NCBI GenBank assembly: GCA_021778895.1
Contig: JAJYBR010000008.1
Coordinates: 22,173 to 86,172 of the forward strand
Source: Actinomycetes bacterium
GTDB lineage: Bacteria; Actinomycetota; Acidimicrobiia; Acidimicrobiales; RAAP-2
Direction of reading: 5' to 3'
Length of the DNA stretch: 64,000 nucleotides
Under the pieces are notes generated by a model. That model did not search any database. It worked only from the letters and a program-made list of their open reading frames with translations, and was not told the DNA's origin. Below, one piece after another: positions 35,074 through 43,581 of this stretch (the first letter of the stretch is position 1; each line of letters starts with the position of its first letter). Position numbers and translations under genes: made by a program.

Positions 35074-35931
35074 ATGATTCCTGGCGTCTGGTTTGAAGGC
35101 TGCGATGGCATCCAACTCGCAGCGGACGTGTGGGGCGACGACGCCGCGTGGCCGGTGTTGTTTCTCCACGGGGCCGGGCAGACCCGCCATGCGTGGGGTG
35201 AGTCGGCCGAGCGCATTGCCGCGGACGGTTGGCGCACGATCACGGTCGACCTGCGCGGCCATGGCGAGAGCGACTGGGCGCCCGACGGCGACTACTCGCA
35301 CGCGGCATTTGGGGCGGACTGCCTGCGTCTGGCTCGACAGGTGGGGAGACCCCCGGTCCTGGTGGGTGCGTCTCTCGGCGGGGTGGCGGCCATGCTGGCC
35401 GAGGGCACAGCCGAGGGTGAGCTCGCGTCGGGCCTGGTCCTCGTGGACATTGCGGCCAATGCGAACCGGGACGGTGCCGACCGGGTGCATCAATTCATGC
35501 GCTCGGGTCTGGAGGGCTTCACCTCCCCCGACGAGGCGGCTGCGGCGATCGCGTCGTACCTTCCCCATCGGGAAGGAGGCAGGTCCGTCTCGGGTCTCGG
35601 ACGCGTGCTGCGGGAGCGTGAGGGTCGCTGGTACTGGCACTGGGATCCTGCATTCATGTCGCGAAGCCGCGTCGTTGAGTATGAGAGCCGGCCGGGGGAG
35701 CTGCGGGGAGTTGCGATTCGTCCGATCACCGTCCCCGTGGCCCTGGTTCGAGGCCAACTCAGCGACGTGGTGACCAAGAGCGAGGTCGACGACCTCATCG
35801 AGCGAATGCCCAATGCCGTCGTCGTGGAGGTGCCCGGCGCAGCGCACATGGTCGCGGGCGACCAGAACGATGCGTTCACTCGAGCGGTCTTGGACTTTCT
35901 GGATGACTACGTTCGGCCGACCCTCGCGTGA
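35074..35931 (+). CDS. alpha/beta hydrolase
   Basis: Cytoplasmic hydrolase, 285 residues. Oxyanion segment FLHGAGQTRHAW, nucleophile elbow VGASLGG (Ser), VDLRGHGESDWAPDGDYS, and the catalytic His in VPGAAHMVAGDQNDAF. No lid-specific signature tells the substrate; ring-cleavage C-C hydrolases, lactonases and thioesterases share this pattern. ATG 35074 has GGGAGGTC just upstream. Divergent from the MaoC hydratase and sharing site D, it likely acts in the same acyl-CoA or ring-opening pathway. Confidence 0.9.
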   Translation: MIPGVWFEGCDGIQLAADVWGDDAAWPVLFLHGAGQTRHAWGESAERIAADGWRTITVDLRGHGESDWAPDGDYSHAAFGADCLRLARQVGRPPVLVGASLGGVAAMLAEGTAEGELASGLVLVDIAANANRDGADRVHQFMRSGLEGFTSPDEAAAAIASYLPHREGGRSVSGLGRVLREREGRWYWHWDPAFMSRSRVVEYESRPGELRGVAIRPITVPVALVRGQLSDVVTKSEVDDLIERMPNAVVVEVPGAAHMVAGDQNDAFTRAVLDFLDDYVRPTLA

Positions 35932-36321
35932 GAGTGACGAAGACGTGCGCCCGTCACGACCGGATGCGTCGGGAGCACCGGGTTCCCCGCGCGGAGTCGT
36001 GCGGCTGATCCCGGCCTGGTCTCCACGGTGTCGAGATGCCCCGCCTTGCTGTCAGAAGTCGCCGCGAGGATGCCGTGCGTAATTGGCCAACGAGCGAAGC
36101 GTCGGGCGGGAGTGTGGACGCAGGCGCCCTAGCGCCCACAGTCGAACTGGCGGCTCTCGGTCGCCGGTCGCCTGTGCCGATGGCGGATGGCTCATCGGGC
36201 GAAGGTCGTGGCGACAGGGAAAGTCCCTGGTGGGAATATGTGCCCGGCGTCACAAGTTCTATATGATATTGCTTGAGATCAAGACCGTTCGAAGGATGAC
36301 GCGCGACGGGAGGTGGGTTCC
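35932..36321. other. intergenic, 390 bases, upstream of the second GntR regulator
   Basis: Holds a possible 6-bp hairpin (GTGACG 35934-35939 with CGTCAC 35952-35957) just after the hydrolase gene and the AT-rich site E near its right end. The short ORFs present have no family resemblance. The middle is featureless to me. Confidence 0.5.
36257..36271 (+). promoter_or_regulatory. AT-rich motif site E upstream of the GntR gene
   Basis: TTCTATATGATATTG shares TATATGATA exactly with site F at 42394. It lies 51 bases before the GntR start and would be the autoregulatory operator or promoter. Confidence 0.55.
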
Positions 36322-37008
36322 TTGACTGACGTTGACCTAGTTTCAAGTGACGAGCGTCCACCGCGCGGGCTGCAGGATTACGTCACTCGTAAGTTGATGC
36401 GCGCGATCATGACCGGAAAGTACGTGCCCGGCGAGAGGCTGTCACCGGCGCGAATTGCCGAAGAGTACGGCGTCTCGCACATCCCCGTGCGTGAGGCCCT
36501 GGCAGCCCTCGAAGCGGCCGGTCATGTTCGGCGCGTTCCTCGCGTCGGTGCGTTCGTCGCTGAGCTGTCGTCCGAGCTCATTGAAGACGTGTACCACTGG
36601 CGCCAGATGATTGAAGAAGAGGCCCACCGGTTGGCGATGCCCAAGCTCACCGGTGACGACATTGAGCGGATGCGGCAGCTGAATGACAACTCGTACCAGG
36701 CCGCCGAGACGCGCAGCGGGCGCTTCCTGGATTTCAATCGAGCATTCCACTTCGTCGCGTTCGAGCGAGTTGGCAGCCCGATGATGCTGCGATTCTTGAA
36801 TCAGCTATGGGATGCCGCTGCGCGCTATCAGAACACGATGACGTATGTCAGCATGTCGCGAACCATCTTGCGCGACCAACACATGGGGATTGTGGAGGCC
36901 TTCGAGGCCAAGGACGTGGAACTAGTGAATGCCCGGATGGCAGAGCATCGCTGGGTAACCCTTACCGCGATTCGGGGAATGATTTCCGGTGAAGAGGCCG
37001 AGGCCTAG
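36322..37008 (+). CDS. GntR-family regulator, FadR/FCD subfamily
   Basis: 228 residues. The start is TTG 36322, because GGGAGG (36308-36313) lies eight bases before it and overlaps the alternative GTG 36313. Winged HTH: LQDYVTRKLMRAIMTGKYVPGERL and IAEEYGVSHIPVREALAALEAAGHV. FCD ligand domain: LIEDVYHWRQMIEEEAHRLAMP, DFNRAFHFVAFERVGSPMMLRFLN, DQHMGIVEAFEAKDVELVNARMAEHRW with conserved His and Asp metal ligands. It is the only regulator among the acyl-CoA genes, so it is the best candidate to bind sites D-G. Confidence 0.92.
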   Translation: MTDVDLVSSDERPPRGLQDYVTRKLMRAIMTGKYVPGERLSPARIAEEYGVSHIPVREALAALEAAGHVRRVPRVGAFVAELSSELIEDVYHWRQMIEEEAHRLAMPKLTGDDIERMRQLNDNSYQAAETRSGRFLDFNRAFHFVAFERVGSPMMLRFLNQLWDAAARYQNTMTYVSMSRTILRDQHMGIVEAFEAKDVELVNARMAEHRWVTLTAIRGMISGEEAEA

Positions 37009-37492
37009 CACTTGAGCGGTGGCGTGCGAGAGAGGGCTCAGCAGGGGACCGGTGACGTCGTCCTCGCACCCGGGACCGCGGCGCGGGCCAGTGGTTCCAC
37101 GTGACGGTTGTCGATCCGCGACATGCGAAGGTCCGACGCCGTCCCCGCTCGCCTATGAGTCCCTGACCTCGTCCAGCGCGGACGACTCTCGTGGCGACGC
37201 CGGGACGTCCGCCACGTGACGGGACAACTGGGCGTGCAGTTGACGGGCGGCCCGGCGGGCGCCAAAAGTGGGGCATCTGGTCTCGCTGCCCCGGGAGGAG
37301 GTCCCTCCCCGACGAGGCCCCGGGTGGCGTCGCCCCGGGCTCGCGCTCGCCGCGCGATGCCGTGATACGTGATCAGAGGCTGTTTTCGTGAGCTGACCGG
37401 TGTCCCGGACGATATCCGGGCCCGATGACTAGACACGCACCTCGCTAGGATATACAGTCGCGTCAGTCGAATAAGAAAGGGGGGGTTCGAAC
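37009..37492. other. intergenic, 484 bases, before the Liv-type operon
   Basis: No convincing ORF. A small inverted repeat CCCGGA/TCCGGG (37404-37420) and a promoter (37430-37458) lie near the right end; the first 390 bases show nothing I can define. Confidence 0.5.
37430..37458 (+). promoter_or_regulatory. promoter of the Liv-type transporter operon
   Basis: TAGACA (37430-37435), 17-base spacer, TACAGT (37453-37458), about 28 bases of leader and a GGGGGG ribosome-binding site before GTG 37493. TATACA two bases to the left is an alternative -10. Confidence 0.45.
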
Positions 37493-38683
37493 GTGAACCT
37501 ACGTCGACTTCTAATTCTCAGTGCTGCGGCATCAACCGTGGCCCTGACTGCGAGCGTTGGTGGTCTGGGGGCGGCCAGCGGTGCAGCAAGTTCCAAGAAG
37601 CCCTACGTAGTCGCTGCTGTTACAACCCTCTCCGGCCCGATTGCGTTTGCCGGCGATGCGCTCGTACAGGGTCAGCAGGCGTACTACAACTACGTGAACG
37701 CTCATGGCGGCGTCCACGGGCACCAGATCAAGTTGGTGCAGGCTGATGACCAGGCGACGACCAGCGCAGCTCTCACGGCGACCGAGCAAGTCGTCAGGCT
37801 AAACGGTGCTCTCGTGATCTCCGGCTCCGTGCTCACGAACTTGGAGAGTGCCGTCCTGTCGTTTGTCCAGCGTGAAGGTGTGGCCATGGTCGACCAAGGC
37901 TGCGACACGACGATTGCGATCAAGAAGAACAAGGTCGCCTTCTGCGCGTCGTCACCCGAGCCGCTCGAGGCACGGCCAGAGGTGAACTTTGCGTCGAAGA
38001 TCGTCGGTTCGGGGAAACCGAAGGTAGCCGTCATCAACATGGACTCTCAGGCCCAGGTGCTCCTGCAACAGAACATCAAGAATGACGTGACGAAGAAGGG
38101 CTGGAATGTCGTCTACACCGACACCGTCCCTCTCACAGCCACGGACATGTCGGCGGTGGCGACGGCGGTGCAGCAGAGCGGTGCCACGATCGTCATCGGC
38201 TCGATGGATACCCAGAGGATCCAGCTGTTCGATCAATCTCTACGGGGGCTCGGCGTGCATATTCCCATTGTCAACTTCGACGGTGGGGCATCGCTGGCGA
38301 CGTACCAGGCATTGAAGGACCCGAAGCTGTACACGTTCTCACCGTTCGGGTTCCCGTCGGACCCGGGCAGGGCCATGCAGATCTACAACCAGCAGATGCG
38401 CAAGATCGGTGCGAACCCGGCTGAGGGCTTCGGCATCAATGGTTACGTCGAGGCGATGGTCATCGTCAGAGGACTCCAGAAGTGCGGGTCCAGCTGCACA
38501 GCGGCCAAGTTCGACCAGGCAATGACCAAGATCGGCGCGTTCCCGACCGGGGGCATCTCTACGGTTCCTCTGCGCTACACCGCGACGTACCGGTTCGGTG
38601 TGTCCGGCGGGGTCATGTACGCCTGGAGCACCAGCAAGAACAAGCCAGTCAAGGTGTCAGGAGTGCTGCGTCTCGGCGCATAG
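37493..38683 (+). CDS. ABC transporter substrate-binding protein, branched-chain amino acid (LivK) type
   Basis: Periplasmic-binding fold type I receptor, 396 residues. Sec signal NLRRLLILSAAASTVALTASVGGLGAASGAAS. Typical start of the mature part: YVVAAVTTLSGPIAFAGDALVQGQQAYYNYVNAHGGVHGHQIKLV with AYxNxVNAxGGVxGxxIK pattern. In many actinobacterial catabolic clusters such receptors bind aromatic or alicyclic acids rather than Leu/Ile/Val. It is followed by a strong hairpin and then the permease genes, an arrangement that lets the receptor be made in excess. Confidence 0.92.
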   Translation: MNLRRLLILSAAASTVALTASVGGLGAASGAASSKKPYVVAAVTTLSGPIAFAGDALVQGQQAYYNYVNAHGGVHGHQIKLVQADDQATTSAALTATEQVVRLNGALVISGSVLTNLESAVLSFVQREGVAMVDQGCDTTIAIKKNKVAFCASSPEPLEARPEVNFASKIVGSGKPKVAVINMDSQAQVLLQQNIKNDVTKKGWNVVYTDTVPLTATDMSAVATAVQQSGATIVIGSMDTQRIQLFDQSLRGLGVHIPIVNFDGGASLATYQALKDPKLYTFSPFGFPSDPGRAMQIYNQQMRKIGANPAEGFGINGYVEAMVIVRGLQKCGSSCTAAKFDQAMTKIGAFPTGGISTVPLRYTATYRFGVSGGVMYAWSTSKNKPVKVSGVLRLGA

Positions 38684-38703
38684 CCCAGGCGTAGGTTTGA
38701 CAC

Positions 38704-38747
38704 GCTACCCCGCAGGGCGGAGGGATCCCGTCGCCCTGCGGGGTAGC
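38704..38747 (+). terminator. perfect 16-bp hairpin between receptor and permease genes
   Basis: GCTACCCCGCAGGGCG (38704-38719) pairs exactly with 38732-38747; the twelve-base loop itself contains GGGATCCC. No T-tract. It can act as a partial terminator or as a stabiliser of the receptor mRNA's 3' end, lowering permease expression relative to the receptor. Confidence 0.75.
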
Positions 38748-38786
38748 GAATTCGAAGGCTGGTAGATCAAGTTGGGGGGGTCGCAA

Positions 38787-39674
38787 GTGCTTGGCGTGTT
38801 TGGGGCGATCTGGCGAGTCGTCATTCTTGGCCTCGTACCTGCGAGTCTCTTTGCTCCACTGGCGGCCAGCACCGTGATGGTGTACTCATCCTCCGGCGTC
38901 CTCAACTTTGCCCAAGGCGCGTTTGCGTTCGTCGGGGCGTACGTGTTCTTTTATCTGAGCCAGATGCTCGGCCTGCCGTTCTTGGCGGCCTTTGCCGTGG
39001 CGATCGTGGCCACGTTCCTCCTCGGGCGCGCGATCAACTGGCTTCTCGTGCGACCGGTCATTGGCCAGAGCCCCGTCGTCGTCGTCATGATGACCATCGG
39101 GCTCTCCTCGGCCCTCGAGGCGGTCGTTCTCCTCATCTTCGGCCCGAGTCAGCGCTTCTTGGTCGAGCCCTTCGGACGCTCGACGGTTCGGATACCCGGT
39201 GGCGTCGTGATGACGTGGTTTGACCTAATCGTCGTGATCTTCATCGCCGTCACTCTCGGGACGCTGGCTCTTTTGCTCAAGTACACCCGAGCTGGCCTGT
39301 CCATTCGTGCCGTCAGCGACAGCGCATTGCTCGCGGGCTACTGGCGCACCAATTCGAGTCGCGTCGTCGGTCTCACTTGGGGTATCGCGTTCGCGCTCTC
39401 GACGGTCGCGGGGGTCGCCTACGCGCTCCGGACGACGCTGGACACCTCGGCGTTGAGTCTGGGAGCCTTGGTGTTCCCCGCCATCATCATTGGCGGCATG
39501 GACAGCTTGGTCGGTGCCATCGTCGGCGCCCTCCTGCTCGGCATCGGCTCCGAGGCGATCACTCTCTACATTGGCGGACAGTGGTCCGACTTCACCATCT
39601 ACGCCACCGCGCTGGCCGTGCTGGTGATTCGTCCCTACGGACTGTTCGGCAAGCGGGAAGTGGTGCGTCTATGA
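38787..39674 (+). CDS. ABC transporter permease, LivH type
   Basis: Membrane subunit of about 295 residues with eight or so spans. Family marks: STVMVYSSSGVLNFAQGAFAFVGAY (the SxGVxNxAxGxFxxxGAY pattern), SIRAVSDSALLAGYWRTNSSRVVGLTWGIAFALSTVAG, and IIIGGMDSLVGAIVGALLLGIGSEA. GTG 38787 is preferred over TTG 38772 because the run GGGGGGG ends six bases before it. Its stop overlaps the next start (ATGA). Confidence 0.92.
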   Translation: MLGVFGAIWRVVILGLVPASLFAPLAASTVMVYSSSGVLNFAQGAFAFVGAYVFFYLSQMLGLPFLAAFAVAIVATFLLGRAINWLLVRPVIGQSPVVVVMMTIGLSSALEAVVLLIFGPSQRFLVEPFGRSTVRIPGGVVMTWFDLIVVIFIAVTLGTLALLLKYTRAGLSIRAVSDSALLAGYWRTNSSRVVGLTWGIAFALSTVAGVAYALRTTLDTSALSLGALVFPAIIIGGMDSLVGAIVGALLLGIGSEAITLYIGGQWSDFTIYATALAVLVIRPYGLFGKREVVRL

Positions 39675-40711
39675 AGACGGGCTTCCGGGTGATGGACAGG
39701 CGAATGGTCAGTGTCGTCGTTGGCCTGGTCGTCGCCTACGTCATCTGCGTCAACTTCTTCTCGGGCTACTACCAGTACCTAGCCATCCTCACCGCACTGT
39801 CCGCGATCGGGGCGGTGGCCCTGAACCTCCTCATGGGCTACGCCGGACAGGTCTCCATCGGCAATGCCGCCTTCATGGCGGTGGGTGCGTTTACCGCGGT
39901 GCTGTTCAATCACTGGGGCGGGATGCCCGTGGCCGTCCTGGTCGGTGGGGTCGCGGCGGGCATCGCAGGTTTGCTCGTGGGAATCCCCTCTCTGCGACTG
40001 CGTGGCTTCTATCTCGTGCTGAGCACTCTCGCCTTTCAGTTCATTGTGCAGTTCGTCTTCCAAGAGGTCGAGCAGGGGGCGAACCAGCCGGCCGGCTTCA
40101 TGCTTCCGCTGCCCACGTTCGGCTCGTACACGCTGCAAAGCAATGCGGCGTGGCTGACTCTCTCGTTCGCCGTTCTCGGCGCGGCCATGATCGCGACGCA
40201 GTTTCTGGTGCGCGGACGGCTCGGCCGGGCCTGGGCGGCGGTGCGCGAGCACGAGATCGCGGCCGGCGTCAGCGGTGTCAACGTCACGCGATACAAGTTG
40301 CTGGCGTTTGTGATGAGCTCCTTCATCATTGGAGTGCAGGGGGCGCTGCTCGCCTTCTACGTGGGCAACGTCGACTACAACAGCTACGGCCTCGACGTCG
40401 CCATCTCGTACGCCGCGATGGTTCTCATCGGTGGGCTGGGTCTGTTTTACGGGCCGCTTCTCGGCGCCCTGGTTGTCAACGTCGTGCCAGCGATCCTCCT
40501 GCAACTGGGCAGCATCGGATCCGGAAACGGATGGATCTCCAGCAACTCGACGGCGATCGGGCTGTTCATCTACGGCGCCTTGATCGTCGTCGTCGTGATC
40601 GTCGAGCCCGGTGGCATGGCGGACTTGATCCGGCGGGGCGCCTTGCGCCTCGCCCGCCCGTTTGCGCGGCGACGAGCGGTAGCCCCCACGGGAGGCGCTG
40701 ATGTCGATTGA
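39671..40711 (+). CDS. ABC transporter permease, LivM type
   Basis: Second permease, 346 residues. Family marks: AIGAVALNLLMGYAGQVSIGNAAFMAVGAFTAV (NLLxGYAGQxSxGxAAFxxxGA), SLRLRGFYLVLSTLAFQFIVQFVF, GRAWAAVREHEIAAGVSGVNVTRYKLLAFVMSSFIIGVQGAL and MVLIGGLGLFYGPLLGA. ATG 39671 overlaps the LivH-type stop; its own 3' end overlaps the ATPase gene by eleven bases. Confidence 0.93.
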   Translation: MKTGFRVMDRRMVSVVVGLVVAYVICVNFFSGYYQYLAILTALSAIGAVALNLLMGYAGQVSIGNAAFMAVGAFTAVLFNHWGGMPVAVLVGGVAAGIAGLLVGIPSLRLRGFYLVLSTLAFQFIVQFVFQEVEQGANQPAGFMLPLPTFGSYTLQSNAAWLTLSFAVLGAAMIATQFLVRGRLGRAWAAVREHEIAAGVSGVNVTRYKLLAFVMSSFIIGVQGALLAFYVGNVDYNSYGLDVAISYAAMVLIGGLGLFYGPLLGALVVNVVPAILLQLGSIGSGNGWISSNSTAIGLFIYGALIVVVVIVEPGGMADLIRRGALRLARPFARRRAVAPTGGADVD

Positions 40712-42284
40712 GCCGGCAGGGGCCCGCGCTGACGACCTCGTCGTCCTGGAGGACGTCAGTGTCCGGTACGGGTCGGCGATCGGCATCGAGTCGGTGAGCC
40801 TGCACGTCGGTCCCGGCGAGGCGGTAGCACTCGTGGGTCCGAACGGTGCGGGAAAGACCACAACGCTTCGCGCCATTGCCGGTTTCATGCCTCGAGACTC
40901 CGCGCACCTGTCCGGACACGTGTTCGTCGCCGGAAGGCGCGTGGACGGGCGGCGACCCTGGGACATCTCTCGCCAAGGCGTCACGATGATCCCCGCGGTC
41001 ACCAAGGTCTTTCGGAACCTCAGTGTGCAAGAGCATCTGAAGCTCGCCTTGCCCCCCAAGAAGTCTCCCGCGGCGATCGACGCCGCCCTCGACCTCTTCC
41101 CACGGCTGCGAGACCGGCTCAAGGCGACGGCCAGTGCCTTGAGCGGTGGCGAGCGTCAGATGCTCGCGATCGCCGCCGCAACCCTGGGAGATCCGAAGAT
41201 CCTGCTGGTCGACGAGCTGTCGCAGGGTCTGGCACCTGCGACCATTGCCACGGTCGTGGCAGCACTGCGCGACCTGAACCACGCGGGCTTGACGGTGCTG
41301 CTCGTCGAGCAGGCCCTCCAGACAGCTCTCGAGATCGCGGACCGGTGCTACGCCCTCGAGTCTGGCCGCATCGTCGAAGAAGGGCCCGCGGCGCAGTTCT
41401 CCCAATCAGAGAACGTGCAGGCGACGTACCTGGGGCGCGCGACATCGCTCGCGGTGTCGTCACGCGAGCGGGACGCGCCGACGCGCATTGTCGTCGACGC
41501 TCGGAACGTGTCGGTACGGTTCGGTGGACTCAAGGCGCTCTCCGACGTGAGCCTCGAAGTGAACGAGGGCGAGTGTTTTGGGCTCGCCGGTCCCAACGGT
41601 GCGGGCAAGACGACGCTGCTGAACTGCATCAGTGGAGCCGTACGGCCTCAAGAAGGGGAGATCGAAGTCCTCGGGCAGCGCGTGAGCCAGCTGCAGCCGC
41701 ATCGCCTACCGGCATTGGGGATAGCGAGAACTTTCCAGAGCGCTCACGTGTGGAACTCCATGCATGTGCTGGACATCGTGGCACTCGGCACACACCATCG
41801 CCATCTGAGCCGGCGAGAGGCGGTCGACGAGGCGCACTGGGCGCTCGGGGTGGTCGGCCTGTCGAACGTGGATCCCGTCGCCCTGTCGGATCTCCCCTAC
41901 GGTCACGCCAAGTTGGTTGACCTCGCGCGTGCCCTGGCATCCCGGCCCCGCGTGCTCCTGCTCGACGAGCCGGCGTCGGGCCTGGCCAGTGATGAGCGGA
42001 CTCTCATGGCTCGGCTGATCGTCCGCATCGGAGAGGAACTGCAGATCACTCGCGTGCTCGTCGAGCACGACCTGCAAATGGTTCGGGAGTGTTGCGATCG
42101 TCTTGCCGTCCTGAGTCACGGTCGCCTGATCGCGTCCGGTGAGCCCGAGGAGGTCCTGGCGGACGCCACCGTGGGGAGCGAGCTCTTGGGGATGGGCGAG
42201 GCCCCCGACGGCGCGCCCAGCGGGTCCGCCAGTGACCCCGCACCCGGGGGTGGCGCGCTGAAGGCGCCGCGCGCCATCGCCTGA
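40701..42284 (+). CDS. fused ABC ATPase: LivF-like domain followed by LivG-like domain
   Basis: One chain of 527 residues carrying both ATPases that LivFG-type transporters normally encode as two genes. Domain 1 (about 1-245): Walker A GPNGAGKTTTLR, LivF-like signature LSGGERQMLAIA, Walker B ILLVDELSQGL, AERAL-type VLLVEQALQTALEIADRCYALE. Domain 2 (about 260-505): Walker A GPNGAGKTTLLN, LivG-like IARTFQSAHVWNSM, signature LPYGHAKLVDLARAL, Walker B VLLLDEPASGL, VEHDLQMV. The second signature keeps the LivG LPYG but replaces the usual Gln-Gln/Gln-Arg with His-Ala-Lys. A Ser/Gly/Pro-rich tail follows. ATG 40701 starts inside the LivM-type gene. Confidence 0.92.
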   Translation: MSIEPAGARADDLVVLEDVSVRYGSAIGIESVSLHVGPGEAVALVGPNGAGKTTTLRAIAGFMPRDSAHLSGHVFVAGRRVDGRRPWDISRQGVTMIPAVTKVFRNLSVQEHLKLALPPKKSPAAIDAALDLFPRLRDRLKATASALSGGERQMLAIAAATLGDPKILLVDELSQGLAPATIATVVAALRDLNHAGLTVLLVEQALQTALEIADRCYALESGRIVEEGPAAQFSQSENVQATYLGRATSLAVSSRERDAPTRIVVDARNVSVRFGGLKALSDVSLEVNEGECFGLAGPNGAGKTTLLNCISGAVRPQEGEIEVLGQRVSQLQPHRLPALGIARTFQSAHVWNSMHVLDIVALGTHHRHLSRREAVDEAHWALGVVGLSNVDPVALSDLPYGHAKLVDLARALASRPRVLLLDEPASGLASDERTLMARLIVRIGEELQITRVLVEHDLQMVRECCDRLAVLSHGRLIASGEPEEVLADATVGSELLGMGEAPDGAPSGSASDPAPGGGALKAPRAIA

Positions 42285-42384
42285 GGGCCCAGTGAACACG
42301 GCATGGGCCCGTCTGTCCACCACCGGCGCATTGGTGGGCGCGCGGCCTGCGGAGCCGCCGCTCCACCCCCGGCTGGGTTGGAAG

Positions 42385-42405
42385 ATCTATAATATATGAT
42401 AGTTC
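42385..42405 (+). promoter_or_regulatory. AT-rich motif site F before the racemase-like gene
   Basis: CTATAATATATGATAG (42387-42402) is an inverted repeat (CTAT...ATAG) and holds a perfect TATAAT (42388-42393). It lies about 20 bases before the start codon, so the leader is short. Best example of the motif shared with D, E and G. Confidence 0.65.
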
Positions 42406-42420
42406 ACGCGGGGAGGATCG

Positions 42421-43581
42421 ATGGGGCCGCTCGAGGGTGTTCGCGTTGTCGAGATCGCTGGTCGCGGGCCGGGTCCGTTCGCCGGGATGATGCTCAGCGA
42501 CATGGGAGCAGAGGTCATTCGCGTCGATCGACCCAGGGCACCTGAAAGACCCCAGTCGCCCGATGCGGAGCTGGAGCTGGTCTTCCGCGGACGGCGCTCG
42601 GTGCTGGTAGATCTCAAGGAGCCCGGTGGCGCCGAGGTCGTGCTGCGTCTCGTGGAGGGAGCCGACGCGCTCTACGAGGGCTACCGGCCCGGCGTGGCCG
42701 AGCGTCTCGGCATTGGGGCCGAGCACTGCCTCTCACGGAATCCTCGACTGGTCTACGCACGGGCCACGGGCTGGGGCCAGACGGGGCCCTTGGCGCAGCG
42801 CGCGGGACACGACATCAACTACATCGCGCTCGCCGGCGCCCTCGAGCCGATCGGGCACCGTGGCGGACCACCCGAGATCCCCCTGAACCTGGTCGGCGAC
42901 TACGCCGGTGGCGGGATGCTCTTGGCCTTCGGCATCGTGTGTGGCGTCTTGGAGAGTCGGACATCCGGGCAGGGACAGGTCATCGATGCCGCCATGCTGG
43001 ATGGAGCTTCGCTGCTGATGACGCTATTTCACGGGCGTCGGGCCGCGGGTGTGTGGAGCGATGAGCGCGGGACGAACTACATCGACTCGGGAGCGCCGTT
43101 CTACAACGTCTACGAGACGAAGGATTCCCGCTACGTAGCGGTGGGCGCCATCGAGGCCAAGTTCCATCAGGAGCTGCTGCGCAAGATCGGTATCGAGTGC
43201 GATGACGCTTCACTCCTCACAGCTCGCGAGCGATGGCCGGAGCTGCACGAGCAGCTCACGAGGACCTTCAAGACGCGCACGCGTGACGAGTGGGCGACAT
43301 TGTTGGAGGGTACGGACTCCTGCCTGACGCCCGTTCTGGGCCTCGGGGAAGTGGCGGACCATCCGCACAACGTGGCCCGGGAAAGCTTCATCGAACTGGG
43401 TGGCGTTCGCCAGCCCGCTCCGGCTCCCCGATTCAGCAGGACGCGGCCCGAGGTCCGGCGAACGCCACCGGTCCCGGGCAACGCCTCGTACGAGGTACTG
43501 GTCGACTGGGGATTCACCACGTCCGAGGTCGATGACCTCGTGGCCCGCCGCGTCGTGCATCTGAAGTCAGGGCGCGCGTAG
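42421..43581 (+). CDS. alpha-methylacyl-CoA racemase-like CaiB/BaiF family protein
   Basis: 386 residues. Racemases of this family invert the 2-methyl centre of branched acyl-CoAs so that they can enter beta-oxidation. The racemase catalytic pair is present: His130 in RAGHDINYIALAGALEPIG and Asp160 in LVGDYAGGGM, matching His126/Asp156 of the mycobacterial enzyme with a constant offset of four. FYNVYETKDSRYVAVGAIEAKF and GTDSCLTPVL are also racemase-type. ATG 42421 follows GGGGAGG. Its last 15 bases overlap the end of the convergent LLM gene. This is a strong sign that a branched acyl-CoA is handled here. Confidence 0.9.
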   Translation: MGPLEGVRVVEIAGRGPGPFAGMMLSDMGAEVIRVDRPRAPERPQSPDAELELVFRGRRSVLVDLKEPGGAEVVLRLVEGADALYEGYRPGVAERLGIGAEHCLSRNPRLVYARATGWGQTGPLAQRAGHDINYIALAGALEPIGHRGGPPEIPLNLVGDYAGGGMLLAFGIVCGVLESRTSGQGQVIDAAMLDGASLLMTLFHGRRAAGVWSDERGTNYIDSGAPFYNVYETKDSRYVAVGAIEAKFHQELLRKIGIECDDASLLTARERWPELHEQLTRTFKTRTRDEWATLLEGTDSCLTPVLGLGEVADHPHNVARESFIELGGVRQPAPAPRFSRTRPEVRRTPPVPGNASYEVLVDWGFTTSEVDDLVARRVVHLKSGRA

